A stretch of DNA of 64,000 nt. Source: Lactifluus volemus. Its lineage: Eukaryota > Basidiomycota > Agaricomycetes > Russulales > Russulaceae. The number at the start of each line of letters is the position of its first letter. Within the stretch, counting starts at the first letter, position 1. A model generated the notes under the pieces. It saw nothing but the letters and a program-made list of their open reading frames with translations, made no database searches and was not told where the DNA came from. The position numbers and the translations under genes are program-made. The DNA lies in contig WTXI01000142.1 of assembly GCA_022376515.1 (NCBI GenBank), positions 31,674-95,673 of the forward strand, read 5' to 3'. This document shows positions 42,788 through 54,182 of this stretch, piece after piece.

Positions 42788-42904
42788 TTTCAAAACTAGC
42801 ACTAGCTGAGGAACTAGACCTATGTGTGGAACTAGAGAAAGTTGAAAAACTAGAGAAAGTTGCGTACCTAGAGCTTGCCTAGAGCTAGATGAGCTTCCTA
42901 AGTC

Positions 42905-43233
42905 CAGGGTTGTCAGCATCAGCCTGACCCCCCATCAGCGAGGGTCGGCCATCACCTGACCCATCAAGCATCAGATGCGAATCCGATGGGGGGTCAGGAA
43001 AAGTTCACATCACGTGTATATTACATGTACATAGCACAAGCGAGTACTACTAGTCCATTCTTGGGTCCGCGAGCATCGTCAAGAACATGTAACACTCACC
43101 TTCCAAAATAAGGAGGAGTATCCCACATTGCCTGATGCATGACTAATGCATCAGATGTTGATGTGATGATTTTGGGCATCAGATGCTGAATTTCATCGGA
43201 TGCCGGGTCAGACCCGTCATCGTGACAACCCTG
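42905..43233. mobile_element. hAT-type MITE with 8-bp target duplication
   Basis: A 329-bp insert beginning CAGGGTTGTCAGCATCAGCC and ending with the inverted CGTGACAACCCTG, flanked by CCTAAGTC at 42897-42904 and 43234-43241. CAGGG termini and 8-bp duplications are diagnostic of hAT elements. It has no coding capacity; internal CATCAGATGC words recur several times. It needs a transposase from elsewhere. Confidence 0.85.
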
Positions 43234-43395
43234 CCTAAGTCGAGGCAAGTCTGCTTTCGCTAGCATAGGAACTTGATTACTAAATGTGACTAGGTGACAC
43301 TAGGTGACACTAGCAGGTCTAGATCTAGCAACTCTAGCACCGCAACATTTTCCTGATGGTGACGGTTATCAGCGCAAGCCTTCGCAAGCGACATC

Positions 43396-43656
43396 AGTCA
43401 AGGCACACAGGTACCAGTTCTAATTGTCTTTCCAAGACAATTGAACCTCCGCAAGACAGCAACGTACATCTAATCTGGTCTAAGCGATCATTGCCTTCAA
43501 TTACGTCCCAGGACTCCAACCTCACTTGCTGTTATGTAGTATTTGTACAAGGATTTACGCGCAGAGAATAAGAGATATCAAAGCAAAATCTGTCACAATT
43601 GCGGAGGTTCAATTGTCTTGGAAAACAATCAGAACTGGGACCTGTGTGCCTTGACT
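43396..43656. repeat. Long inverted repeat (hairpin)
   Basis: Left arm 43396-43453 (AGTCAAGGCACACAGGTACC ... GAACCTCCGCA) pairs with right arm 43600-43656 (TGCGGAGGTTC ... ACCTGTGTGCCTTGACT) with few mismatches and a loop of about 146 nt. It may be a foldback MITE or a small-RNA hairpin. It lies about 210 nt before the OPT transporter start, so it may be part of, or interfere with, that promoter. No target duplication was found. Confidence 0.75.
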
Positions 43657-43864
43657 CACAATTGCGCTCTCCATTTCTGGGCTTAGACAATACTTTTGTG
43701 CTCGGCAAACCCTTCTCCTGGCCCGAGGCTGCCGTCAGTCGGAGGATAGCCACTATAAGAGATCATGTCAAAGGGTACTCGTGCCCATCACAGGCTCTTT
43801 TCTCTCCTCCCTACCTCTCGCTTGACGGGCTAGCCTGTGCACTTCATCCGTTCCCTCAGTCTTC

Positions 43865-46548
43865 ATGGATCCCATTGAAGACTTTTCAAAGACAGAATCT
43901 CCAAGGATGGAAGAAGTTCAAGTTCTTGAGATTCGTCATCGCATTTATCATCTCGATGTCCCAGAAGATGTTGAGGACGACCATTTCAATGACCTTAATT
44001 GGGACTACCGAGCCAACTCATCTCCACCGATACGCAAGCGGGGCCCAAAAGCCGACGACTCGCACGAAGGAATACAATTCCAGTGGGTCTTCCTTCTTCG
44101 CTGTCCTTATTGCAACTTTTCATTCATTGTGCTTTATCAGAGAATCACCGTACGAAGAAGTCCGGGCAGCCGCCCCGACCACCGATGACCCGGACATGCT
44201 CGTAAACACATTTCGAGTGTGAGTATGTTTCCTTAGAAAACAGTCGCTTCGTTTATGCACTCTTTGCAGGTGGTTTCTTGGTGTAGCTTTCGCTGTGGTT
44301 ATCCCAGCATTTAATACTGTCATCCGGTTACGATGTTTGTGTTTCATGTGACCGTTCTGACTTCTTGTATTGATTACCTTTCCAGACCCTTTTGTCATAA
44401 TCAGTATCCTCCTCGTCCAAATCATCACCCTTCCGTGTGGCAAGTTTTTGCAGTGGGCTCTCCCCAAATATCGGGTTTCTGCGTTCGGATTCTCGTTCTC
44501 ATTGAATCCTGGACCATTTACCGTCAAAGAACATTGTCTCATCGCCATCATTGTCAACATCGCTATCAATGGCACAGCGATGACGGACATTGCTTCTGCT
44601 TCTCGTATCCTCTATGGCCACAGATGGTCTGTTGGTAGTCAAGTTCTCCTAGGAACAACCACTCAGTTCATTGGATTCGGCTTGGCTGGTTGTCTTCGCC
44701 AATTCCTTGTTTGGCCTGCAAACATGATTTGGCCGGGCCTCCTTGTTCGCTGCCAGTTACTGAGCACCATGCATGGCAACTACGGCAAGGGCGACACTGC
44801 GCACATGTCAAGGGAGCGCTTCCTTTATATCGCAATTGCGTGCAGTTTCATGTATTTCTGGTTCCCAGGGTATCTGTGGACTGGACTCAGCGTGTTCAAT
44901 TGGGTGTGCTGGATTGCTCCCAACAACGTCGTCGTGAACAGTCTGTTCGGCTCACTTAGCGGCCTCGGAATGGGTCTTTGGACTTTCGACTGGGCCCAGG
45001 TGACCACATTTGGTAATCCCTTGGTGGTCCCGGTACGTTCTGTTCATTCATCGAGCACAGCACAGGAAATTCACTACCTGATGGCTTAGTGGTGGGCGCA
45101 GATCAACTTGTTAGGCGGTTTCTTGTTGGTAGTCTGGATCATCTGTCCCATTTTGTGGGGTATGTATATTTCCCGTCTCATCTTTCTAAACCCGTTATTT
45201 ACACCCCAATATAGCCAAGAATGTGTTTTACTCGCAATATATGCCCGTGGCTGTGTTTCATGCGTTCGATAACACTGGTGCCCCGTACGATCTCACTGCT
45301 ATTGTCACCAACGGCACCTTCGACCTGGCCAAGTATGAAAAATATTCTCCAATGTACTTGCCGATCACCTACGCTGTCACCTACGGCATCATATTTGCGA
45401 CATTTCCTGCGCTTTTAGTTCACACGTTCCTTTGGTACGGCAAGGAAATTTATCACCGGGTTGGCAAGACCTTGGAGGACGAAAAGGACATCCATTCTGT
45501 CTTGATGTGCAAGTATCCTGAGGTCCCTCACTGGTGGTATATCGTTATAGGCGCTATTAGCTTTGTCCTTGGCATCATTTCCATCGAAGTTTTGCATATT
45601 GGGCTCCCAATTTGGATGTTCATCTTTTCGATCATCCTTGGCTTCATTTTCATCATCCCCGTGGGCATAATCCAAGCTATCACCAACGAAGCGGTCTTCA
45701 CGGAGGTCTTGTCGGAGATGATTGGAGGCTATATACACCATGGCCATCCAGTCGCCATATTGGTATTCCGAACGATTTCAGGGTCGGTGGTCGGTGGATC
45801 CCTCAATTTCACCAGCGACCTGAAATTTGGACACTATATGAAAATCCCCCCGCGTCTCGTATTTATCGGCCAAATCGTTGGTTCAATGGTCTCCCTCTTC
45901 GTTTCAATCATTGCGCAGGAGTGGGCGCTAGACAATATTCCTGACATTTGCAAGCCCCATCAAAAGTCCTTCTTCACCTGCCCGAACCTTGACACATTCC
46001 TCAACTCGTCGATATTGTGGGGTGGGATTGGCCCGAAGCGATTCTTCTCCCCAGGAGCAACGTGAGCGTCTTATCCGCTCTTGGTGATGACAGACTGACG
46101 GAACCTCTTCAGCTATTCCCCTCTTACCTGGTGCTTCCTGATCGGGGCATTCCTACCCGTTCCTTTTTATTACCTTGCCGTCCGTAACCGCACATCGTAC
46201 TGGCGCTACGTGCACGTCCCCTTGGCGCTGACTGCTGCCAGCAGCGTCCCGCCCCTCAATGGCATCAACATTATGTCGTTGATACTCGTCGGCTTCCTTT
46301 TCCAGCACTACATCCGGCGCTACCACAAAGGATGGTGGGGGCGGTACAACTACCTACTTGCCTCGGGACTTGATGCTGGCGTCGTCATTGCTCTCGTTGT
46401 TATCTTCTTCTCCTTGCAATTTCCAAGAGGCGGCATTACCGTCAAATGGTGGGGCAATACTGTATGGCAGAACACGGCCGATTTCAAGGGGACTCCCCTT
46501 AAGACACTCCCTACGGGTCAAATTTTTGGCCCGAGTACATGGCCATGA
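43865..46548 (+). CDS. Oligopeptide transporter (OPT family), seven exons
   Basis: Exons 43865-44082, 44141-44218, 44270-44334, 44386-45032, 45090-45159, 45215-46061 and 46113-46548; introns 51-58 nt, all GT-AG. The joined length is 2,361 nt, 786 aa. An acidic cytoplasmic N-terminus (MDPIEDFSKTESPRMEEVQV) is followed by SPYEEVRA and multiple membrane segments. The family signatures are present: NPGPFTVKEH after the second helix and HYMKIPPR in the C-terminal half, plus PWWAQ-like (PWWAQINLLGG) and PHWWYIVIG. OPT proteins import tetra/pentapeptides or related compounds with protons across the plasma membrane. Each junction restores the family frame (for example FRV/WFLGV and RLRY/PFVII). Gene appears complete and single-copy here; it is not part of the F-box array. 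Substrate cannot be told from sequence. Confidence 0.92.
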
Positions 46549-49372
46549 CTTAATCTACCTACTGACAACTGATGCTACGCGTAACCTTCTATTGGCGCGT
46601 CTGATTATATCTTTTCAAGTTCGATTATTTATTGGCAGATTACTTGTCATCTTTCTTTCGTTGTTTCATTAAGCGGTGGATCAACGCAACCCCAGCGCTA
46701 CCTTTATCTCTCATCAGGGACTGTGTACCTGACAACTACCTGTACTTTACAAGTTCCATGCATGCATGAATGAAGACCTCAGGCTTACGATGAACGAGAT
46801 TCAATATACCGGGACGTCTAAGCGACTCCTCTAGTGACCGACTGCGAGTGCTAGTCATAGCCCATGGAGATACAAGTCACACACAATCAAGTGACATAAA
46901 AACAAATGACGTTCTTTTCTTTGGAAAGCACTTTCTTCCCAGTCTTAGCCAATGAGGGCTAATACGGGCCCCAAGTATTAAGTAGCAGGATATTTGCATC
47001 AGCCCTGATTAGCGTGCTGAGCCACCATTGGCAGTGGACTGAAGTGGAGAAGGAGAGGTACTCGGTTACGGTATGTTTGAGCCCGATTTGTACTTAATTT
47101 CGAAATTAAGTAGTAGATTTTAATAAGATTTAAGCAAAATCGGCAATGGAAGAGCAATGAGATCTAGCCACAGATGACGGGAGTGGGGTCGTAGTGATGC
47201 GAGGTTGCCAAGGCGAAGGAGGTGACGTAGAACGTGGTGTGGGGGTGTGTGAAATTGGACACTATGACATATACAGTATTTCTTGCTATCCCACATCTGC
47301 AGATCCTTCATTCACTTATTGATTACTCGTTTCTGCGTAAGAATATCCACGCATTATTTGTCAAAGCAGTTGGCCTCGTATCCAGTGCGTTTTGTGCTAT
47401 GCTCGCGTGTCTCTCCTTGGTTGCATGCACCTTTCCCTTTCAGACTACATACTTTCTTCCACATCCACAGTTTCTCATATTCTATCCCCGACTTTAACAG
47501 CAGTGCCAGACCACTGGTAACCGAAGAGTGAATCGCGTCATGCCGCCCGCATACCAATTCCGCTTTCTTGGGTACGAAGGAGTGGTCGTTATCGACAGCC
47601 TGCTTAAAGGCCTCAAGTTGCGTCCCATGAAGGTCTTCTGAGGTGGTATGAAAAACGCCTTTGCCGCTGTTGGCATTGGCGATGCGATGTAACGGCCAGT
47701 GGAGCCGACATCATGATGCAGGGATATGAAGAAGTGATCTGATACGTCGACAGAAACTCAATTTCGACATCAATTTCAAATGGTCATGATTGATGCTTTT
47801 CCAAAAGCTTACTAGTCGGCTCCGCGTGTGAATCGGCCTTGTCCACCCGCCGCTAGGATCATAACGATTCGCACAGCATAGTATATTAAAGAAAATAAGT
47901 GCCAATAGAAGCCGATACTCGCAATGGAGCTTCAAACCTAGTATGTGCCATGCACGATTAATTGCTGTGTGCTCGCCTGGCGCGTACTCGACTTGGACGT
48001 CTCGAGATGTGAGTTAATAGACCGAGATGGGTCCATGGTGAAGCGTACGGGAAAGATGTGGACGCCCCCGAGAACGCCAAATGTTACGGGCCCCTAGCAG
48101 CGGCAGCGGGGAGTCTTGGTATGCACAGATGGGCACGTTCAACACATTTCCCAAATGTATTTTGTCAGCCAAAATCGGTCGAAGTTGGGGGCAGGAGCAG
48201 AGCCCACCTTACAGCAGATCGAGTACCAACGCAGGATGGTTGTTCGCAACGTGGTGTCGATATAGACCAATGGTCCTCTCAATTTATGTGCTGTCGTTGG
48301 GCATCATCCCAATGTCACGACAATCGATGATCTTGAGCCCGGAGAGGAACAAGCTCCCAGTGGGCCGTTCAGTGTCGCTGGAGGGCGGCCCTCAAAACGA
48401 TGGACTCCAGGTACTGTGGCACGACCATAAGGAAGATGGGTAGCGAGTACAAGGACTCAAAGAAAGCTTGGATTCGCAAGAACAAGGTGACGTGAGCAGC
48501 ACTGGCAGGGATGAACTGGAAAATGAGGGGCATTAAGATACTTCACAGAATGGGACGACTTGGGCCAGTTCCGTTCAACGGGTATTTGGAATGAGCTAAA
48601 AGCTCAGTTGAGGCGCATCGCGCCAACGGATCGGGAAGCTCATCATTGCGCTACGTAACACTCAACCCCCGAGTCCGTTGACACCGTGGAAAATCAACGA
48701 AATGTACAAACAACTTCTTCCGAGTCACCAAACGGTTCTTTCGTCGTCTTCATTCTATTCCATTCGTTTCTTTCACAACGCACACCGCCATCTCTTCAAG
48801 AGCCACAGAAACACGTCCTGTCAGCCCATAATGGTACGTTGTCGCAGCCGCGATGGCACCACCTTTAAAATTTACTGTATCTGTACTAATTCGGAACAAG
48901 ACTGCGAGCTTGTTCAAGTCACGCGCTTGGCTGTACAATTCGGCCATACAGCCCGCAGAAGCACAAACCAAACTGTATCTGTCGATTGGCCATCAAAATC
49001 GTTCCTCAAATGTTACCCGAGCTGTGTCTCCGAGCCCCGCTTGAATGGTCCAGGGGAAATTTGAATTGCTGTCACATAACGGGCCTGATAAACTACACTG
49101 GCATGGCAGGCATGATGCATTAAGACTGACATATGTCAATGTACGTCACTCAATCTTCACATATCAAAATCACCTGACCATCTTCCTGGGCAGCATGGGC
49201 GCCTTGGACACTCTTCGCGAAGTATGAAATGGCCTGTTTCGACTAACCCCGACGTCTTGATCCCCTCCGAGTCTGACATTCCCTCTCAGTCTCGCCCTTT
49301 CTGAACAAGTTAGAGGCCCAGGCGTGATCGCGTCATCTTTCGTACTCCTTTTTCTTTTGGTTCTATCTATTG
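46549..49372. other. 2.8-kb region between transporter and receptor genes
   Basis: Behind the OPT gene is an ordinary 3' flank. Short frames exist (for example + 47540-47641 MPPAYQFRFLGYEGVVVIDS; + 48853-49044 MAPPLKFTVSVLIRNKTASL) but none has a recognised motif or convincing splice partner. Bases 48050-48450 may be a decayed coding region, as several frames are open. No F-box or companion strings. Confidence 0.35.
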
Positions 49373-50876
49373 ATGTCAGGACTTGGTGTTAATGGGACGG
49401 TCTGCAATGCGCAGCAGTACAATCAAAGTGTATCATCTGGATCCAGTCTAAATCCCACGATTACATGTCTAACTCACGGTCAAACCATCGGCTTGTCGGT
49501 GAGCATCGTACTATTCTGTTTTGTGACTAAATCTCATCCTACATACAGCTAATAGCCGAGACATCCCTCTTGAGTCTTCTCTGCTTAATGATCCTATTCA
49601 TCTTAATCTGTGTAGGTTGGAACATCTTGCTTGCGTGCTTCTGGTCTGACAGAATGTTGCACAGAGAAATGTACTTCGTTATTGGAAAGCGCTGCCAAAT
49701 GGTGGCTGGAGGTTGTTGCAGTTCCCCCCTGACATTTACTTGGTTTGGTCTCCATAGTTCCACGGCCCTCTCCAGAAACTAATATGACTTGTGTGACAGC
49801 TCACCCTGTTTTTCTTCGATATCCTCCAGGCTTTGGGGGGTGCCTTTAATATCCGATGGGCTCGCGATGGGATTGTCACAACGGGGTCGTATTGCGTAGC
49901 CCAGGGTATTGTACAGCAAACCGGGGAACTTGGAGTCGCGCTGACCACACTTGTATGTCCTTGCTCTTATGCTACATTTGAGCTTCTGACAGGGTCAATG
50001 ATGCTCGCCTATCCAGCTCCTTGCCTCCCACACCTTCGTAACGGCTCTATGGTCTGTGGGGATGGAAGCACGTGGGCCTGCTTTCGGCCTTGTTGGTCTT
50101 GTTTGGGTGTTTATTGCACTATGGGTTGGTCTCGGTAATGGCCTCAACAAGATGTATGAAGCGCCTACACCCGTAAGTCATTCCAAATCCTTCACACCTT
50201 TCCGCCACCTGTCTAATCATGACAAGTATTGGTGCTGGATCCCTAAGCGGTACTTTGCGGAACAAGTAGCTGGGGAGTATGCCTGGATTTTGCTTGCCTG
50301 GTTTGCCTCAATTTTTATGTACATCCCGGTCTACTTGTCCGTGACGGGTCACTTGTCAGTCGACAACGGGCGCCTGAGATTCCACTGGAAAGGTCGTCCA
50401 ATTGGAACCGCAAATCGCCGAGCAACATTGAGACTGCTTATGTACGCCATACACGTCCTTTTTTATTGCAAATCCTACTGACAACAAACTAATCGTCTAG
50501 TTTCCCCTTCGCGTATTCCATAATTGTCCTGCCTCTCTCAGTCTCGCGTTTGAAGCAATTCGTTCACGGGGATGTCCCCTCAGCGATCCAGTTTTTCAGT
50601 GCCTCAATGTTCAATCTTTCAGGCGCCATCAACGTAGTCCTCTTCTTGGTTTCAAACCCCCAATTCCTTCTCTTCATTCCTCCAGTTGTTGAGCAGGACG
50701 TGCCTATGCAATCTATAAGTCCGAGTCTTGATCCTGTGCCTCAAAGTCTACAGCTCAGTGCGTTGGAGCTTCCGAACGACTTGGAAGAGCAGCGTTCGAG
50801 CCAACACCCCGAGAGTTCTAGCAATAGCGTGGTGCAACCTGGCGACTCTGGGCCAGGATTGGAACGCATCATTTGA
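49373..50876 (+). CDS. Seven-transmembrane GPCR-like protein, seven exons
   Basis: Exons 49373-49498, 49549-49611, 49665-49742, 49800-49952, 50017-50172, 50227-50441 and 50501-50876; introns 50-64 nt. Joined length 1,167 nt, 388 aa. The start is ATG at 49373, with a short extracellular N-terminus bearing NGT/NQS glycosylation sites. Helices in order: LIAETSLLSLLCLMILFIL; LTLFFFDILQALGGAFNIRW; a segment after YCVAQGIVQQTGELGVALTT; GLVGLVWVFIALWVGLG; YAWILLAWFASIFMYIPVYL; FPFAYSIIVLPLSVSRL; LSGAINVVLFLVSNPQFLLF. The LQALGG-NIRW, CVAQG, YWCWI and SGAINVVLF strings are typical of a receptor family expanded in Agaricomycetes and distantly like cAMP/glucose-receptor GPCRs. A Ser/Pro-rich cytoplasmic tail follows. 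It probably senses an extracellular signal at the plasma membrane; the ligand is unknown. The third donor (GTTTGG) is weak, so that junction is the least certain. Confidence 0.82.
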
Positions 50877-53043
50877 CGCGGAGGATCGCTGGGATACCGA
50901 GTCAGACTGTCACCTGTGACATATGTGACGTAACGCCGTCACTCTTTGTTTCTCACGCTACTTCAAGTTACTGTATACCATTTCATTATCTCTACTCACA
51001 AATGCTCCCTTGAGACGACATGACCCTGCATTACAGTCTTATTTGTATTTATTCATGCAGTACATTATTACAAGTTCAATTGATACCAGCCTAGCAGAGG
51101 AAATCTTCGCCAGGGCTAGAGTCCAGGCACAGCGCGCTCTCACGCCGCGTGGACAGTTCCGAGTCTGTGACACCAAAGTTGACAGCTGCTATACATCTTC
51201 CATGGCTCCTGTCCACTCAAAGTATAGATCGCGTGAACAACAAAGTCTTCATTTAACTAACGCTGAACAAGACGCCACGGAGCGCCATTGTTCTTCGACT
51301 AGGCTCGCCTACTACTACATTCCAGCCTTTCAATTTTGCTTTCTAAGGCACCCTTGTACCCTCGGCTGCCAAAGGAAAAACCGGTGCAGGGTTAACTGAT
51401 CCCATGGCCATAGTCCGTCACAGACCCCGGGCCCGGTGCACCCAGGAGAAGAGGTTTTCCGACAACTTTTACAGATCGGGGGCACTGTCAGCTTCGAAAA
51501 TTGCCGTCCCCGGTGAGAAAGTAGTACTGTACCTGCCAATAGGACTGTTGTCTGAGGTACTTCGACCATTGACTCGGATGAAAGTGCAACTACCTCACTG
51601 CCAGTGGGCCGGGGTGAGCCACGTCCCATTCCTCAAACGGGTTGGCGCCGATTGCACGCGCGCTGGGAGTAGTGGCGTTTGGGAAAAGGGGGCCAGGACG
51701 CCTCCAAGTCATTAGCCCATTCTTAGCAACATTTGCGGGTTATTGTGCTTGGCTTTTTGCTAGCCCGGAAGAGGGAAGGACACGTTAGGTAATAGCTAGC
51801 CGGTGGAAGAAGACCGAAACGGGGATTACATAAACCTTCTGAAAAAAAAAAGTTTTTACAAGCAAATCAAAAAGCGTTCAGACTGGCGTACTGCTAGTTG
51901 GGGAATCGAGTGTGCACGAATAAGTGAAGAGGACAGAAAGAGAGATAATAGTAGAGAGACCTGAGGAGGAGGTGCGCCCAGGATAGGGATAGTCGGGGCC
52001 ACTAAGTGAGGACTAGTGTGGCTCGGTGGCACCCGCCACCATCAGTTTGGGAAGACACCAGCGCGCTAATTCCTGACGAAGAGATCGACTTCGCCGATCA
52101 TGGGGAGCGTTCTGGCTCATATATCCTCATTCGTAAACTCGAACCAAACAGGTGAGGGCTCCGGTGGACGTGTGAGGAAAAATTGAATCTGTAAAGAGGG
52201 ATTAGGTGACTGTAAAGGAGAGATTGAATCGCCACACAACTAATCTTCGTCTTCCGGCCAACTTCCTAACTCACTATTCAAGACCACATATCAAATGGGA
52301 ATTTCGTTGGGTTGTAGGTCGAGTTACAGTCACCAAAATGGGTGTCAGCTCTGAGATGCTTTACGGCGATATTTTTGCCAGTGCTATATGAAAGGCTAGT
52401 GACGTAAACAAGGAATTACGGACCTCAATGATAACTCAATAATATCCCCGAAGATTGTTGTGGAGCGACGATGCCAGTGGCTGCATGGCGCGTGTTGACT
52501 TTGATCACGGCATCAACATGGGCTGAGATACCGAACTAACGTAAATCAGCCATTTATTCGGTGGCTGTGTCACGGTAAGCACTGGCCGTTATGCGTGTGA
52601 GTGTGTACAGTACTAGTACAACTTATTTGAATATGTCCCAACTGAACTCAGTCCCAGCCCCCCAAGCCAGCCCCTCTAACGCTGCCAACTCGAAAACGTA
52701 CCCCTTTGATTGGAACTCAGACTCTCAAAAAGTCTATCTATTGGTATTTCCGAGTCGCTGCGCTGGCGGTGGTTGAGTCACCAAAGGAGATTCGGGTATG
52801 GGCTCGCGTTGCATCGCGTTCCGAGTCCTGTAATGGTCAGCTCGTCGCTCGTGGTAAGCTCGCGTACAGTAGCCCCGCACTCTGCTTCCACGAGTGATAT
52901 GTCTGTACTTACTTCAAGTGCTGGGCGCAACGTCAACTGAATCGTGACCGTGACGACAGTGTCACCGACAGTCGGTGATTGCCGTGTGGAGTGTCGCAGT
53001 GACGACTCTCCGGCCGACCCGCCAGTCAACCACTTTGATGCAA
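50877..53043. other. Spacer between the receptor gene and F-box 14
   Basis: No gene accepted. At 52080-52200 F-box-unit companion words return (GATCATGGGGAGCG...TCATATATCCTCATTCGTAAACTCGAACC), marking re-entry into the array. At 52740-52960 lies the first copy of a promoter module also seen at 53850 and 56825. The 5' part (50900-52050) has no recognisable relation to the array. Confidence 0.4.
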
Positions 53044-53872
53044 ATGGATGGTCATTCCATAGGCTCAAATAACGAAAATGTTGTTGTACGTCACTGCAAA
53101 ATATCAGGTAAGACTCATCAAATACAACCACAACGATCGCTAAGTTGTGTGGTGTGGTCAAGGGCGTGATGTAGGCTCGGTGTTCCGACAAATAACAATT
53201 TTATCTCTCCCAGACAATGTCCTCTTGGACATATTCGAATTTTGTATCAACGAATACAGCAGTCTACTCACATGGGTTTGGAAGACGCTGGTGCACGTAT
53301 GCCGAAGATGGCGATACATGATTTTTGGATCGCCAATCCGTCTCAATCTGCGACTTCGTTGCACGGGGAGAACGCCTGTGAAGAAGTCATTGAATGTCTG
53401 GCCACAATTTCCTCTCGCTATCGACTTCTATAACGACTCGGAATGGCCAGTGGACAACCCCGAAGGCAGTTTAGACAACCTCGTTGCCGCATCGGAGCAC
53501 TGTGATCGCGTACGCCAGATTGACATCACCAGTCCAGCAGATTTTCTATGGGAAGAAATTGTCACGGAAATGGAGGAGCCATTTCCAGCATTGACATATC
53601 TTTACATCAATTCACTTGATGTGGTAGTTCCTCTCCCAGATACATTCTTAAATGGATCTGCCCCATGTCTACAATATCTGAATCTCATGTTATTGTCATT
53701 TCCATCACTGCCACGACTCCTCTCGTCCACAAGCAACCTCAAATTTCTTTGTCTTGGCGATATACCTGATTCTGGTTACATCCCGCCCGAGACAATGGCC
53801 GGATGCCTGTCTGCGTTGCCAAAGCTCGGATCCCTTGTCAACAATTTTGAATGGTATTTCGTCGCGCCGTAG
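53044..53872 (+). pseudogene. F-box-like protein 14, 3' half deleted
   Basis: Exon 1 is 53044-53107 (MDGHSIGSNNENVVVRHCKI), the intron 53108-53174 (67 nt) and exon 2 53175-53872, about 253 aa. The F-box reads ILSLPDNVLLDIF ... WKTLVHVCRRWRYMIF. The LRR-like body starts normally (LPDTFLNGSAPCLQYLNL; SGYIPPETMAGCLSAL) but at about 53850 the family sequence stops inside FEWYFVAP and the promoter module of F-box 15 begins. The bases TGGTATTTC at the joint also occur at 52741 at the edge of the same module, consistent with a deletion by recombination between adjacent units. A short F-box protein could still be expressed. Confidence 0.75.
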
Positions 53873-54182
53873 GTAGAAGGCGTTAAGGCATGAGCTCTCG
53901 TTGCATCGCGTTCCGAGTCCTCTGTTGTCAGCTCCTCGCTCGCGATGAGCTCCCATAGCTCCTTCACGCGTGATATGTCTGTAATTAAGTGCTGTAGGCG
54001 CAACGACAAATCTGAATCCCGACCGCGACGGAACTAGGACGACCGTGTTAACGACCGTCGGTGATTGCCGCGGTGTCGACTCTCGGCAGAGGCCGTGTTA
54101 TCGATCCAAAGACACAGCCACGTTCCAGCTAAGCAATTGAGGCTAAACCGTACCCACCGGGCAATCAATCGCTTTGATCCAA
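53850..54182 (+). repeat. Promoter module repeated before F-box 14, 15 and 16
   Basis: About 330 bp with GTTGCATCGCGTTC, CACGCGTGATATGTCTGT, AAGTGCTGTAGGCGCAAC and CGTCGGTGATTGCCG in this order. Near copies are at 52740-53040 and 56825-57180. It replaces the CCGAGTCGG type of promoter, so the second block (F-box 14-16) has its own upstream type. The 53850 and 56825 copies also share GACTCTCGGCAGAGGCCGTG and AGCCACGTTCCAGCTAAGCA. Confidence 0.7.

Noticed and set aside
43599..44222. A 207-codon frame overlapping the transporter start
   Set aside because: Only its last part is OPT-like, and that part is exon 2 of the transporter; the rest overlaps the hairpin arm and intron 1.
47494..48443. Possible second transporter or receptor fragment between 47.5 and 48.4 kb
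   Set aside because: Short frames without OPT or GPCR signatures; nothing aligned convincingly to the neighbouring genes.
51404..51715. 103-codon frame behind the receptor gene
   Set aside because: No recognisable motif, no homolog in the window and an equally long antisense frame.
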